From JASHVB01 sp049522565 (GTDB taxonomy: Bacteria; Pseudomonadota; Alphaproteobacteria; Acetobacterales; Acetobacteraceae), in the NCBI GenBank assembly GCA_049522565.1, contig JBEKNT010000160.1, positions 1 through 14,400 of the forward strand: 14,400 nt of DNA, read 5' to 3'. Position numbers and translations under genes: made by a program. Each line of letters starts with the position of its first letter. The stretch's first letter is position 1. Below are positions 6,449 through 13,644 of this stretch, one piece after another. The notes below the pieces were generated by a model. It did no database searches. It saw only the letters and a list, made by a program, of their open reading frames with translations, and was not told the DNA's origin.

Positions 6449-7282
6449 TCAACGCGCCGCGCGCGGCAATGGCAGATTGGCGACCGCCGCACCGAACCAG
6501 CCCTGCGGCCGCGACGGAACCTCGTCTTCACGCGCCTCGCGCTGTTCCACGCAGGACCGGGTCGCGGCGAACACCTCCCGCCAGCGCGACCCGCGATCCA
6601 GGCTGTGCAGCAGGCACTCGTCGAAGAATGTATAGGTCTCGTCCGCGCCGCAGCCGAACGAGGGGCGGTCCGCGCGCGCCGCGGTCAACACGATGCGATT
6701 GGGGCGTGCCATCGGCGGCCGGGCAAAACTGCCGGAATAGCAGGCGGAAACGATGGCAACGGTCGGGGCATCGCCGCAGCCGTTCGCCAGGGCCCGGTCC
6801 AGCGCAGCGGGGCGCAGCACACTGTCGTCGTAGGACAGCGCCACACCCTCGCCCGGGATGCCATGCGACGTGATGAACACGAAACAGGCCTGGCCGGGGG
6901 CAGGCCTCAGGCCCTCGATCGCCTGCATGACATGATGCCACGAGGCCGGCCCTACCTGCTGGCGCGCAATGACGGTGGGCGAGGCACTGAGTTGCGTGAC
7001 CTGACCGGCCTCGGGGCCGCTCGTGTCGCGCAGCCAGGCTGCCATGCCGGCCACGCCATTGTCGAACACCCGCAGGCTGCCGTCACCCGCCACGAGGACC
7101 GCCCGCACCGCCGGCGCCGCGCCCCGTCCCACATCGCGTTGTCCCACATCGCGTTGTCCCACATCGCGTTGTCCCACATCGCGTTGCTCCGCCGCCGGTG
7201 CCCGCTGCGCGGACATCGCCGCGCACGCGGCAAGCAGCAGGAATCCGGCCCGCGTCAGCCTGCCTGCGAAGTTGTTGCGCAT
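6449..7282 (-). CDS. C13 (legumain/caspase-fold) family cysteine peptidase, exported, probable lipoprotein
   Basis: A 277-residue protein with the caspase-fold catalytic dyad of peptidase family C13: FVFITSHG (His140) and VAIVSACYSGSF (Cys181). Further family-like blocks are SYDDSVLRPAALDRAL after the histidine, RIVLTAARADRPSFGCG after the cysteine, and a C-terminal helix FFDECLLHSLDRG. The N-terminus has an export signal, RLTRAGFLLLAACAA. LAAC fits a lipobox with Cys20, so it may be a lipoprotein; cleavage by signal peptidase I after AMSA or APAA is the alternative. Residues 33-52 are four perfect QRDVG pentads placed between the signal and the catalytic domain. Start 7282 is fixed by GGGAG six bases upstream on the minus strand. 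Family members are asparaginyl-type endopeptidases or transamidases; its substrate is unknown. It may be co-transcribed with sspB. Confidence 0.85.
   Translation of the reverse strand: MRNNFAGRLTRAGFLLLAACAAMSAQRAPAAEQRDVGQRDVGQRDVGQRDVGRGAAPAVRAVLVAGDGSLRVFDNGVAGMAAWLRDTSGPEAGQVTQLSASPTVIARQQVGPASWHHVMQAIEGLRPAPGQACFVFITSHGIPGEGVALSYDDSVLRPAALDRALANGCGDAPTVAIVSACYSGSFARPPMARPNRIVLTAARADRPSFGCGADETYTFFDECLLHSLDRGSRWREVFAATRSCVEQREAREDEVPSRPQGWFGAAVANLPLPRAAR
7126..7185 (-). repeat. Four perfect 15-bp tandem repeats coding for (QRDVG)4
   Basis: The unit GTCCCACATCGCGTT (plus strand) occurs four times without a mismatch at 7126-7140, 7141-7155, 7156-7170 and 7171-7185. Because the unit is a multiple of three, copy-number changes keep the frame of the C13 peptidase and only lengthen or shorten the spacer after its signal peptide. 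Perfect identity of all four copies suggests recent expansion. Confidence 0.95.
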
Positions 7283-7316
7283 GCTTGTCTCCCGGCGAAC
7301 CCAGCGTTCATACAAC

Positions 7317-7473
7317 AAAACCTCTCCCGCGCAGTGGGAAAGGTCGCCGCGACGCGGCGTGTGAGGGTGAACGGGTCGCCCTGCAGCCTATCTTTAGTAC
7401 AGCCGCATGCGGCACGCGGTACCCTTACCCGCCGCGCCATCGCGCAGCGACCTCTCCCGCGGCACGGAGCGGT
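7317..7473. repeat. Paired-palindrome intergenic repeat, copy A (degenerate)
   Basis: The left half starts AACCTCTCCCGC and continues through an imperfect small hairpin, GGTCGCCGCGACGCGGCG, GTGAGGG and ACGGGT (to about 7376). The right half, from about 7419, reads as an imperfect reverse complement: ACCCTTACCCGCCGCG, then GCGACCTCTCCCGC, then a degenerate copy of the outer end (GGCACGGAGCGGT). The same word order occurs in the element after dnaA, so both belong to one family. This copy has more mismatches and looks older. Confidence 0.7.
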
Positions 7474-7546
7474 ATTGTTGTCTCCTGCCACACCCAATCG
7501 TGAGTCTCGCAACCGCGGGAAGGCCACAACGTAGAGGCTGACGGAT

Positions 7547-7556
7547 GGAGGTGGGA
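7547..7556 (+). promoter_or_regulatory. Ribosome binding site deciding the start of the 2Fe-2S subunit gene
   Basis: GGAGGTGGGA stands directly before ATG 7557, leaving four bases between GGAGGT and the start codon. An in-frame ATG at 7545 overlaps this site and has no comparable signal of its own. The site supports translation starting with the Tat signal peptide, and no comparable site precedes the internal GTG at 7709. Confidence 0.7.
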
Positions 7557-8158
7557 ATGGCGAAATCCGGCGTCACCAGGCGCGGCCTGCTGGCTGGAAC
7601 CGCGATGGGCGTCGCACTGCCGAGGTACTGGCCCCGCCGCCAGCCAGTGCCGACGACGCTACCCCGGCCCGGCGCACCCCAGCCGCCACATCCGGCCGGA
7701 TCGACATCGTGTTGCAGGTCAACGGCAGCCGCCTCCCGCTCACCGTCGAACCGCGTATCTCGCTGCTCGATGCGTTGCGCGAACAAGCCGGCCTGACCGG
7801 CACGAAGAAGGGCTGCGACCGTGGTGCCTGCGGCGCTTGCACCGTGCATATCGACGGCCGCCGCGTGGTGGCCTGCCTGACCCTCGCCGCGCGCTGCCAG
7901 GGCAAAGCGATCACCACCATCGAGGGCCTCGCGTCCGGCGGGGATCTGCATCCGGTGCAGGCCACGTTCCTGCACCATGACGGCTTCCAGTGCGGCTACT
8001 GCACGCCCGGCCAGATCATGTCGGCCGCGGCGCTGATCCACGAAGGGCACGCCGGCTCGGACGCCGAAATCCGCGAGTGGATGAGCGGCAACATCTGCCG
8101 CTGCGGCGCCTATCCCAACATCGTCGCGGCCGTCCGCGACGCGGCGCGAAGCATCTGA
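7557..8158 (+). pseudogene. paoA: Aldehyde oxidoreductase 2Fe-2S subunit (PaoA-like); Tat signal and iron-sulfur domain in different frames
   Basis: The start at 7557 opens MAKSGVTRRGLLAGTAMG, a twin-arginine signal peptide. The iron-sulfur domain is in another frame, open from 7535 and unambiguous from 7709 to the stop at 8158. It has two 2Fe-2S clusters: a plant-ferredoxin type (KKGCDRGACGACTVHIDGRRVVAC) and the helical type (FQCGYCTPGQ with GNICRCGAYPN). One missing base (or two extra) between about 7617 and 7640 would join them into about 200 residues; the C4 run at 7632-7635 is one candidate place. The join would give an ASA cleavage region, as in E. coli PaoA (229 residues). The subunit passes electrons from the molybdenum site toward FAD. 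As written, only a GTG at 7709 without a visible ribosome binding site could start a signal-less 149-residue domain. A real mutation and a sequence error are both possible. Confidence 0.8.
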
Positions 8159-8161
8159 CCC

Positions 8162-9139
8162 GTGCAGTCCTGCCACCTCGTGCGCCCCGCCAGCGTCGAC
8201 GCCGCGGTGACCGCCGCCGCCGCGCGCGGGGGAAAGTACATCGCCGGCGGCACCGACCTGATGCAATTGATGAAGGACAACGTGGAGGCGCCGGACCGGC
8301 TGGTCGATCTCGAGCCGCTGCCCCTCACCCGCATCGTCGCCGACAACGGCAGCCTGCGCCTGGAAGCGCTGGCGCGCATGAGCGACGTCGCGGCGCACCC
8401 CGCTGTGCACGAACGTTTCCCGGTCATCCGCCAGGCCCTGCTTGCCTCCGCGTCGCGGCAGATCCGCAACATGGGCACCATGGGCGGCAACCTGCTGCAA
8501 CGCACGCGCTGCGGCTATTTCCGCGATACCGGCTTCGCCTGCAACAAGCGCCAGCCGGGCTCCGGCTGTCCCGCCATCAACGGCGAGAACCGGCTGCTGG
8601 CGATCCTCGGCGGCAGTACGCAGTGCATCGCGTCGCATCCGTCCGATCTTGCCGTCGCCCTGCTGGCGCTCGACGCCACCGTGGAAGTGCGCGGCCCCAA
8701 CGGGGCACAACGCTCGGTCCCGCTGCACGACTTCCACCGCGAACCGGGCGACACCCCGCAGATCGACACCAACCTGGCCCCCGACGAGATGATCCTGGCG
8801 ATCGTCGTGCCGGAGACGCCGGCGGCGCGGCGTTCGCACTATCTCAAGGTGCGCGACCGCACGAGTTTCGCATTCGCGCTGGTGTCGGTCGCGGTGGCGA
8901 TGCAGACGAGCCATGGCACGATCCAGGATGTGCGGGTTGCCGCGGGCGGCGTCGGCACCCGGCCGTGGCGTCTGCCGGAGGTGGAAGCCGCGCTGCACGG
9001 CAAAAAGCCGGACGACCAGGTCCTGCGCGAGGCGGCAGCGCAGGCGGGGCAGGGCGCCAGGCCGGCCAGCCAGAACGCATTCAAGCTGACGCTGCTGCGC
9101 CGCACCGTGCTGCGCGCGTTGCAGACCGTGGCCGCCTGA
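8162..9139 (+). CDS. paoB: Aldehyde oxidoreductase FAD-binding subunit with extra [4Fe-4S] cluster (PaoB-like)
   Basis: A 325-residue FAD subunit of a molybdenum hydroxylase (E. coli PaoB has 318). FAD-binding blocks are KYIAGGTDLMQLMK (25-38) and IRNMGTMGGNLLQRTRC (101-117). Between them and the C-terminal domain is an insertion with four cysteines (Cys117, Cys127, Cys136, Cys155: TRCGYFRD, FACNKR, GSGCPAIN, STQCIASHPSD). In PaoB these bind an additional [4Fe-4S] cluster that ordinary xanthine dehydrogenases lack, so this identifies the subtype. The start is GTG at 8162, three bases after the stop of the 2Fe-2S gene, which implies translational coupling. The next gene begins 12 bases after its stop. 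The frame is intact. Confidence 0.92.
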   Translation: MQSCHLVRPASVDAAVTAAAARGGKYIAGGTDLMQLMKDNVEAPDRLVDLEPLPLTRIVADNGSLRLEALARMSDVAAHPAVHERFPVIRQALLASASRQIRNMGTMGGNLLQRTRCGYFRDTGFACNKRQPGSGCPAINGENRLLAILGGSTQCIASHPSDLAVALLALDATVEVRGPNGAQRSVPLHDFHREPGDTPQIDTNLAPDEMILAIVVPETPAARRSHYLKVRDRTSFAFALVSVAVAMQTSHGTIQDVRVAAGGVGTRPWRLPEVEAALHGKKPDDQVLREAAAQAGQGARPASQNAFKLTLLRRTVLRALQTVAA

Positions 9140-9151
9140 GGAGAACGTCGC

Positions 9152-11353
9152 ATGGCGAGCATCGGCAAGCCGCTCGATCGGGTGGACGGCAGGCTGAAGG
9201 TGACCGGCGCCGCGCGCTATGCCGCGGAGTTCCCCGTGTCAGGTCTGGTGCATGCGGTACTCGTGCAGAGCACCATTGCCGCCGGGGGCATCGCCGGTTT
9301 CGATCTGGCCGAGGCGCAAGGGATGCCCGGCGTGCTGGCCATCATCACGCCGGACAATGCACCGAAGCTGCGGGTGAAGCAGTCCAGCGAACAAATGGTG
9401 AAGGCGCCGCTGCTACAGGACAGGGCGATCATCTATAATGGTCAGCACGTGGCGGTTGTGGTCGCCGACACGCTGGATCGCGCTCTGGCGGCGGCGGCGC
9501 GCGTACGCGTGCGCTACCATGCGGCGGAGCACGTCACCGCGATGGATGCAGTGCTCCACCAGGCCTATGTGCCGACGCATTTTCGCAATGGCGAGCGTTC
9601 GCCGGATTCAAATCGCGGCGATCCCGCCGGCGCATTCGACAGCGGCGCGGTGAAGCTCGACGCCACCTACATCACGCCGGTCGAGCATCACAACCCGATG
9701 GAGCCGCACGCCACGATCGCCCGCTGGGAGGGCGACAAGCTGACGGTGTGGACGGCGACGCAGGGCATTTCCGGCGCGCAGAAGACGCTTGCCGGGCTGT
9801 TCGGCATCGACCCGAAGCAGGTGCGCGTGCTGTGTCCCTTCGTCGGCGGCGGTTTCGGTTGCAAGGGCAACACCTGGCCGCCGGCCACGCTGGCGGCGAT
9901 GGCGGCGCAGGTGGTGCAGAAGCCGGTCAAGCTGGTGCTGACCCGCGCCCAAATGTTCACCTCCAACGGCTATCGCCCGCGCACCATCCAGAAACTGCAA
10001 TTCGCCGCGGACGCGGGCGGCAAACTGGTGTCGATGCGGCACGACGGCATCAGCCAGATGTCGCAGCCGGTCCTCGGCGAGTTCGTCGAGCCGGTCGGGC
10101 TGGTGACCGAGATGCTCTATGCCTGCCCCAATGTCGCGGTGACGCATCGCCTGGTGGCGGTGAACGCCGGGCTGCCGACCTATATGCGTGCGCCGGGCGA
10201 AGCCTCCGGCAATTTCGCACTGGAATCGGCGCTCGACGAACTGGCGGTGGCGCTGAAGCTCGATCCGCTGGAATTCCGCTTGAGGAATTACGCCGAGCAG
10301 GACCCGCACGAGAACAAGCCGTTTGCCAGCAAGATGTTGCGCGAATGCTATAGACAAGGCGCCGAGTCATTCGGATGGTTGCGGCGGACGCCGGAACCAC
10401 GTTCGATGCGCACCGGCGGGATGTTGGTCGGTTGGGGCATGGCGACCAGCACCTATCCGACCAACCAGCGCCCGGCGCAGGTACGGGTGCGGGTTGCCGC
10501 GGACGGTATGGTGTTGGTGCAATCGGGCACGCAGGATCTTGGTACCGGCACCTATACGGTGATGTCGCAGGTTGCCGCCGACACGCTCGGCGTGCCGGTG
10601 GAACGTGTGCGGTTCGAACTGGGCGACAGCACCCTGCCGCCGGCGCCGGTGTCGGGCGGTTCGGCCACCGTGCCGAGCGTGGCACCCGCCGTGCTGGCCG
10701 CGTGTCAGGCGGTGCGCGCGAAAATTTTCGACCTCGCGCGCGGCGATGCGCAACTGGGCTGGCACGATGTGCCCGCCGAAGCGCTGCGGCTGGAGAACGG
10801 CGCGGTCATCGCGCCGCGCGGCAGCGTGCCGATCGCCGCGCTGCTGGCCCGCGCGGGCCGGGACGCAGTGGAAGCGAAGGCCGGCGTGGCCCTCGAAGAC
10901 AGCGCAAAGCACTATTCGCGCCACGCCTTCGGCGCGCAGTTCGCGGAAGTGCTGATCGACCCCGACCTCGGCAGCATCCGCGTCAATCGCTGGGTGGCCG
11001 CGTTCGATGCCGGCCTGGTGCTGAACGCGAAAACCGCGCACAGCCAGGTTATCGGCGGCATCACTTACGGCATCGGCATGGCGCTGCTGGAAGCGACGCA
11101 GGTGGACGCGGAGACCGGCCGCATTGTTAACGCGACCATTGCCGAGTACCTGGTCCCGGTGAACGCCGACGTGCCGGACATCCAGGCGATTTTCGTGGCG
11201 AATGACGAGCGAAACTCCAACCCGTTGGGTGTCAAAGGAGTTGGCGAGCTGCCGATGGTCGGTGTCGCCGCGGCGATCGCCAATGCGGTGTATCACGCGA
11301 CGGGCGTGCGGGTGCGCAAACTGCCGATCCGCCTCGAGGACGTGCTGGTTTGA
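9152..11353 (+). CDS. paoC: Aldehyde oxidoreductase molybdopterin-binding catalytic subunit (PaoC-like)
   Basis: A 733-residue molybdenum hydroxylase large subunit, almost the same length as E. coli PaoC (732). It begins ASIGKPLDRVDGRLKVTGAA, the usual family opening. Cofactor-binding blocks follow in order: CPFVGGGFGCKGNTW, TYMRAPGEASGNFALESALDELA (with the substrate-site Arg), VQSGTQDLGTGTYTVMSQ, and near the end GVKGVGELP, in which Glu699 is the expected catalytic base. It oxidises aldehydes to carboxylic acids at a molybdenum centre, likely with the cytosine-dinucleotide cofactor form typical of this group. There is no signal peptide; export with the folded Tat-bearing small subunit is the known model. 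Start 9152 has GAGGAG upstream. No PaoD/XdhC-type cofactor chaperone follows; the next gene is rpsT. Confidence 0.92.
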   Translation: MASIGKPLDRVDGRLKVTGAARYAAEFPVSGLVHAVLVQSTIAAGGIAGFDLAEAQGMPGVLAIITPDNAPKLRVKQSSEQMVKAPLLQDRAIIYNGQHVAVVVADTLDRALAAAARVRVRYHAAEHVTAMDAVLHQAYVPTHFRNGERSPDSNRGDPAGAFDSGAVKLDATYITPVEHHNPMEPHATIARWEGDKLTVWTATQGISGAQKTLAGLFGIDPKQVRVLCPFVGGGFGCKGNTWPPATLAAMAAQVVQKPVKLVLTRAQMFTSNGYRPRTIQKLQFAADAGGKLVSMRHDGISQMSQPVLGEFVEPVGLVTEMLYACPNVAVTHRLVAVNAGLPTYMRAPGEASGNFALESALDELAVALKLDPLEFRLRNYAEQDPHENKPFASKMLRECYRQGAESFGWLRRTPEPRSMRTGGMLVGWGMATSTYPTNQRPAQVRVRVAADGMVLVQSGTQDLGTGTYTVMSQVAADTLGVPVERVRFELGDSTLPPAPVSGGSATVPSVAPAVLAACQAVRAKIFDLARGDAQLGWHDVPAEALRLENGAVIAPRGSVPIAALLARAGRDAVEAKAGVALEDSAKHYSRHAFGAQFAEVLIDPDLGSIRVNRWVAAFDAGLVLNAKTAHSQVIGGITYGIGMALLEATQVDAETGRIVNATIAEYLVPVNADVPDIQAIFVANDERNSNPLGVKGVGELPMVGVAAAIANAVYHATGVRVRKLPIRLEDVLV

Positions 11354-11364
11354 CGCACATGGAT

Positions 11365-11393
11365 TTTTTGCCGGCGCAGCGGAATGTTACAAT
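11365..11393 (+). promoter_or_regulatory. Putative sigma-70 promoter of rpsT
   Basis: TACAAT at 11388-11393 is a near-consensus -10 box. Seventeen bases upstream is only a weak -35 (TTTTTG, 11365-11370); TTGCCG is better in sequence but only 14 bases away. It lies in the first 40 bases after paoC and about 125 bases before the rpsT start, leaving room for a leader. Confidence 0.4.
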
Positions 11394-11517
11394 AGCCGTG
11401 GCGTTACGTCGTGCGGGTGCTTCCTTGACTTGCAGCCTGGGGGTGCCTAGAACTCCGCTTCCCGCCCGGACAGCCCGGTGTGGGCATGACCGTCCCGACC
11501 AGCAGACAAGCGAGCCC

Positions 11518-11787
11518 ATGGCCAACACCGCATCCGCGCGCAAGCGCATCCGGCAAACCCGCAAGCGCACCGAACTCAATCATGCGCGGAAATCGCGCAT
11601 GCGCACCTTCGTCAAAAAGGTGGAGACGGCGATCGCCAGCGGCAACAAGCCGGAGGCGGTTGCGGCGCTGCAAGCGGCGCAGCCGGAAATGCAGCGCGCC
11701 GCCGGCAAAGGCGTCACACACAAGAACACCATCGCGCGGAAGCTCTCGCGGCTATCCACGCGGATCAAGGCGCTCACCGCCGCCTGA
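11518..11787 (+). CDS. rpsT: 30S ribosomal protein S20
   Basis: An 89-residue basic protein beginning MANTASARKRIRQTRKRTEL and continuing NHARKSRMRTFVKKVETAI, then GKGVTHKNTIARKLSRLSTRI, the hallmark pattern of S20. S20 binds 16S rRNA early in 30S assembly. Length matches the family (about 85-90). The start at 11518 gives the conserved MANT opening; the upstream AAGCGAG is a weak ribosome binding site, and the frame further upstream shows no protein-like sequence. It lies between paoC and dnaA on the same strand. S20 next to dnaA is a common order in alphaproteobacteria. It probably has its own promoter (TACAAT near 11388). Confidence 0.97.
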   Translation: MANTASARKRIRQTRKRTELNHARKSRMRTFVKKVETAIASGNKPEAVAALQAAQPEMQRAAGKGVTHKNTIARKLSRLSTRIKALTAA

Positions 11788-11851
11788 AAATATCTCGTTG
11801 CGAGAGGCAATCATACTGATTGACCTTTCGCCGGGGCAGGCGCAATAATCG

Positions 11852-11870
11852 CGGCGGTCAAAGACCGCCG
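11852..11870 (+). terminator. Hairpin downstream of rpsT
   Basis: CGGCGGTC and GACCGCCG form a perfect 8-bp stem around an AAA loop, 65 bases after the rpsT stop. No T-tract follows (GGCAACC), so it may instead be an attenuator-like or RNA-stabilising hairpin. A smaller stem, TCTCG-TTG-CGAGA, lies directly after the stop at 11793-11805. Confidence 0.4.
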
Positions 11871-11945
11871 GGCAACCACCCCAGAAACGAAGGTGGTGCG
11901 GTTTCGCTTCGTCCGCAATATCGCTGCATGATTGCGCGACAGCTT

Positions 11946-11954
11946 TAATCCACA
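11946..11954 (+). promoter_or_regulatory. DnaA-box-like site upstream of dnaA
   Basis: TAATCCACA differs from the consensus TTATCCACA at one position. It sits in the A+T-richer part of the dnaA upstream region, about 245 bases before the start codon, and would suit autoregulation of dnaA. It is a single site, so chance occurrence cannot be excluded. Confidence 0.4.
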
Positions 11955-12009
11955 TCTCGTAATCTTCTTGCGTTGTTCTTCCGTTATACTGGCGGGAGCA
12001 AAAATCGTA

Positions 12010-12038
12010 TTGCCTGATGACCCGAAGCTTTGCATACT
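12010..12038 (+). promoter_or_regulatory. Candidate dnaA promoter
   Basis: TTGCCT (12010-12015) and CATACT (12033-12038) are 17 bases apart, each matching four of six consensus positions. This would give a dnaA leader of about 150 bases. TATACT at 11985-11990 is a better -10 word but has no good -35 at the right distance. Confidence 0.35.
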
Positions 12039-12198
12039 GGCGACTACGGGGGCACTTCTTTCCTAGCGATTACTCTGGTCGGCTTTAGGCTCGAGGCAGC
12101 CGCTTCGGGATAGGGCGTCCTGTCGACGCGGCACCTCAATCGGGCCGCGAAGGTCTTGGGTTAATAGCGGCATAAGAACCGGTTCAGGGGAGCACGGA

Positions 12199-13644
12199 AT
12201 GCCCACGACCATGGAGCAGGATATCGTGGAAATGCCACAGCTTGCCGCCCAATGGGCGCGCGTCCGCGGCCGTCTGCAGCAGGAATTTGGCGAGGTCGAA
12301 TACCGCACATGGCTGCGGCAGATGACGTTGATCGGGCTCGATGGCGACGAGATCACGGTCCATCTGCCAACCAGGTTCCTGCGCGATTGGGTGCGCAGCC
12401 GCTACGGCGATCGCATCAGCGCGCTGTGGCAAGCGGAGAACCCCGCCGTTCGCCGCGTCGATATTCGCTTCGGCCAGGCGACGGGGCAGATTTCGGGCGC
12501 GCCGGACGGTCTGGCCGAGAGCCTGACACCCTCCGCCATCGCACCGCCCTTGCCGGTCGGCCGCGGACGCGAGCGCCCCGGCGAGCCGCGTTCGGAGATG
12601 AACGCGGCGCTGGATCCCCGCTTCACCTTCGACGGCTTCGTCGTGGGAAAGCCAAACGAATTCGCCTATGCCTGCGCGCGCCGCGTTGCCGAACGGCCAT
12701 CCAGCGCCGGATTCAACCCACTGTTCCTCTATGGTGGCGTCGGCTTGGGCAAAACGCATCTGATGCACGCGATTGCCTGGGAACTGACGACGGCGCGCGA
12801 AGCCAGCACTGCGTATCCGGTTACCGTTGCGTACATGTCCGCCGAAAAGTTCATGTATCGTTTCATTACCGCACTGCGCAGCCAGTCCACCATGGAGTTC
12901 AAGGAGCAGCACCGCAGCGTTGACGTGCTGATGGTGGACGACCTCCAGTTCCTCATCGGCAAGGACAACACGCAGGAGGAGTTCTTCCACACCTTCAACG
13001 CCCTGGTGGACGCGGGCAAGCAAATCGTGGTGTCGGCCGACAAGTCGCCGTCGGACTTGTCGGGCCTGGAAGATCGGCTCCGCACACGCTTGAGTTGCGG
13101 GATGGTGGCTGATTTGCACGCGACGACGTTCGAGCTGCGGATTTCCATTCTGGAAGCCAAGGCGCAACTCGCCGGCGTGCCGGTGCCCGACAAGGTGATG
13201 GAGTTCCTGGCGCACAAGATCACCTCCAACGTGCGGGAACTGGAGGGGGCGCTCAACCGATTGCTCGCCCAGGCCAACCTGTTCGGCCGGCCGGTGACGC
13301 TGGAAGCGACGCAGGAGGTGCTGCATGACATCCTGAAGGCCTACGAGCGACGCGTGTCGATCGACGAGATCCAGCGCAAGGTCGCCGAGCACTACAACAT
13401 GCGCCTGACCGACATGTTTTCCGCGCGGCGAGCCCGCAACGTGGCGCGGCCGCGCCAGGTGGCGATGTACCTCGCGAAGCAACTCACCAGTCGCAGTCTG
13501 CCAGAAATCGGTCGCAAATTTGGCAACCGCGACCATACCACGGTGATGCACGCGGTTTCCCGCGTCGGACAGCTCATTGAAGTGGACCCCGGCTTCGCCG
13601 AGGACGTCGAATTGCTCCGCCGCATGCTGGAGGGCGGGACTTAA
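12199..13644 (+). CDS. dnaA: Chromosomal replication initiator protein DnaA
   Basis: A 481-residue DnaA, the AAA+ protein that binds DnaA boxes and opens the origin. Domain I covers about residues 12-95 (with EYRTWLRQM), followed by a short Pro/Gly/Arg-rich linker, domain II (about 96-135). Domain III has Walker A GGVGLGKTH (179-187), Walker B VDVLMVDD (241-248), sensor 1 IVVSADKSP, the arginine-finger region LEDRLRTRL (near Arg297) and sensor 2 NVRELEGAL. Domain IV ends with the DNA-binding signature GNRDHTTVMHAV (442-453). After the arginine finger it reads SCGMVADLHATT where many DnaA proteins have a Trp-containing G-W-G; this may be a lineage trait. Start 12199 is preceded by GGGGAG; an in-frame ATG at 12211 is an alternative. 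It is followed by dnaN after a 290-base gap. Confidence 0.97.
   Translation: MPTTMEQDIVEMPQLAAQWARVRGRLQQEFGEVEYRTWLRQMTLIGLDGDEITVHLPTRFLRDWVRSRYGDRISALWQAENPAVRRVDIRFGQATGQISGAPDGLAESLTPSAIAPPLPVGRGRERPGEPRSEMNAALDPRFTFDGFVVGKPNEFAYACARRVAERPSSAGFNPLFLYGGVGLGKTHLMHAIAWELTTAREASTAYPVTVAYMSAEKFMYRFITALRSQSTMEFKEQHRSVDVLMVDDLQFLIGKDNTQEEFFHTFNALVDAGKQIVVSADKSPSDLSGLEDRLRTRLSCGMVADLHATTFELRISILEAKAQLAGVPVPDKVMEFLAHKITSNVRELEGALNRLLAQANLFGRPVTLEATQEVLHDILKAYERRVSIDEIQRKVAEHYNMRLTDMFSARRARNVARPRQVAMYLAKQLTSRSLPEIGRKFGNRDHTTVMHAVSRVGQLIEVDPGFAEDVELLRRMLEGGT

Larger units (their letters stand above)
7283..7556. other. 274-bp divergent gap with a palindromic repeat between C13 and aldehyde oxidoreductase genes
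   Basis: No gene is seen. The ribosome binding site of the C13 gene (GGGAG on the minus strand, 7289-7293) is at one end and that of the 2Fe-2S subunit gene at the other. Most of the space is taken by the palindromic element at about 7317-7473. Promoters for both divergent genes must lie here, but I could not assign them with confidence. Confidence 0.6.
11788..12198. other. 411-bp rpsT-dnaA intergenic region, less GC-rich; dnaA leader
   Basis: No gene is seen. The part from about 11900 to 12040 is clearly richer in A+T than its surroundings. It contains one DnaA-box-like site, two -10-like words (TATACT at 11985-11990, CATACT at 12033-12038) and, near its start, a hairpin after rpsT. A 10-bp palindrome, GAACCGGTTC (12176-12185), directly precedes the dnaA ribosome binding site GGGGAG (12187-12192). 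A replication origin is conceivable, but the usual cluster of DnaA boxes is not visible. Confidence 0.6.

Noticed and set aside
7126..7185. Four short direct repeats considered as a CRISPR remnant
   Set aside because: The units are 15 bp, adjacent with no spacers, and in frame with the C13 gene; this is a coding tandem repeat.
7617..7640. Programmed -1 frameshifting in the 2Fe-2S subunit gene
   Set aside because: No X-XXY-YYZ slippery heptamer or following pseudoknot is visible, and the family is not known to use recoding.
7394..8998. Long minus-strand open frame opposite the paoA and paoB genes
   Set aside because: It is antisense to clearly recognisable iron-sulfur and FAD domains and its composition is typical of GC-rich shadow frames.
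11788..12198. Replication origin call at the dnaA upstream region
   Set aside because: Only one DnaA-box-like site and no unwinding-element repeats were seen; not enough to name an origin.
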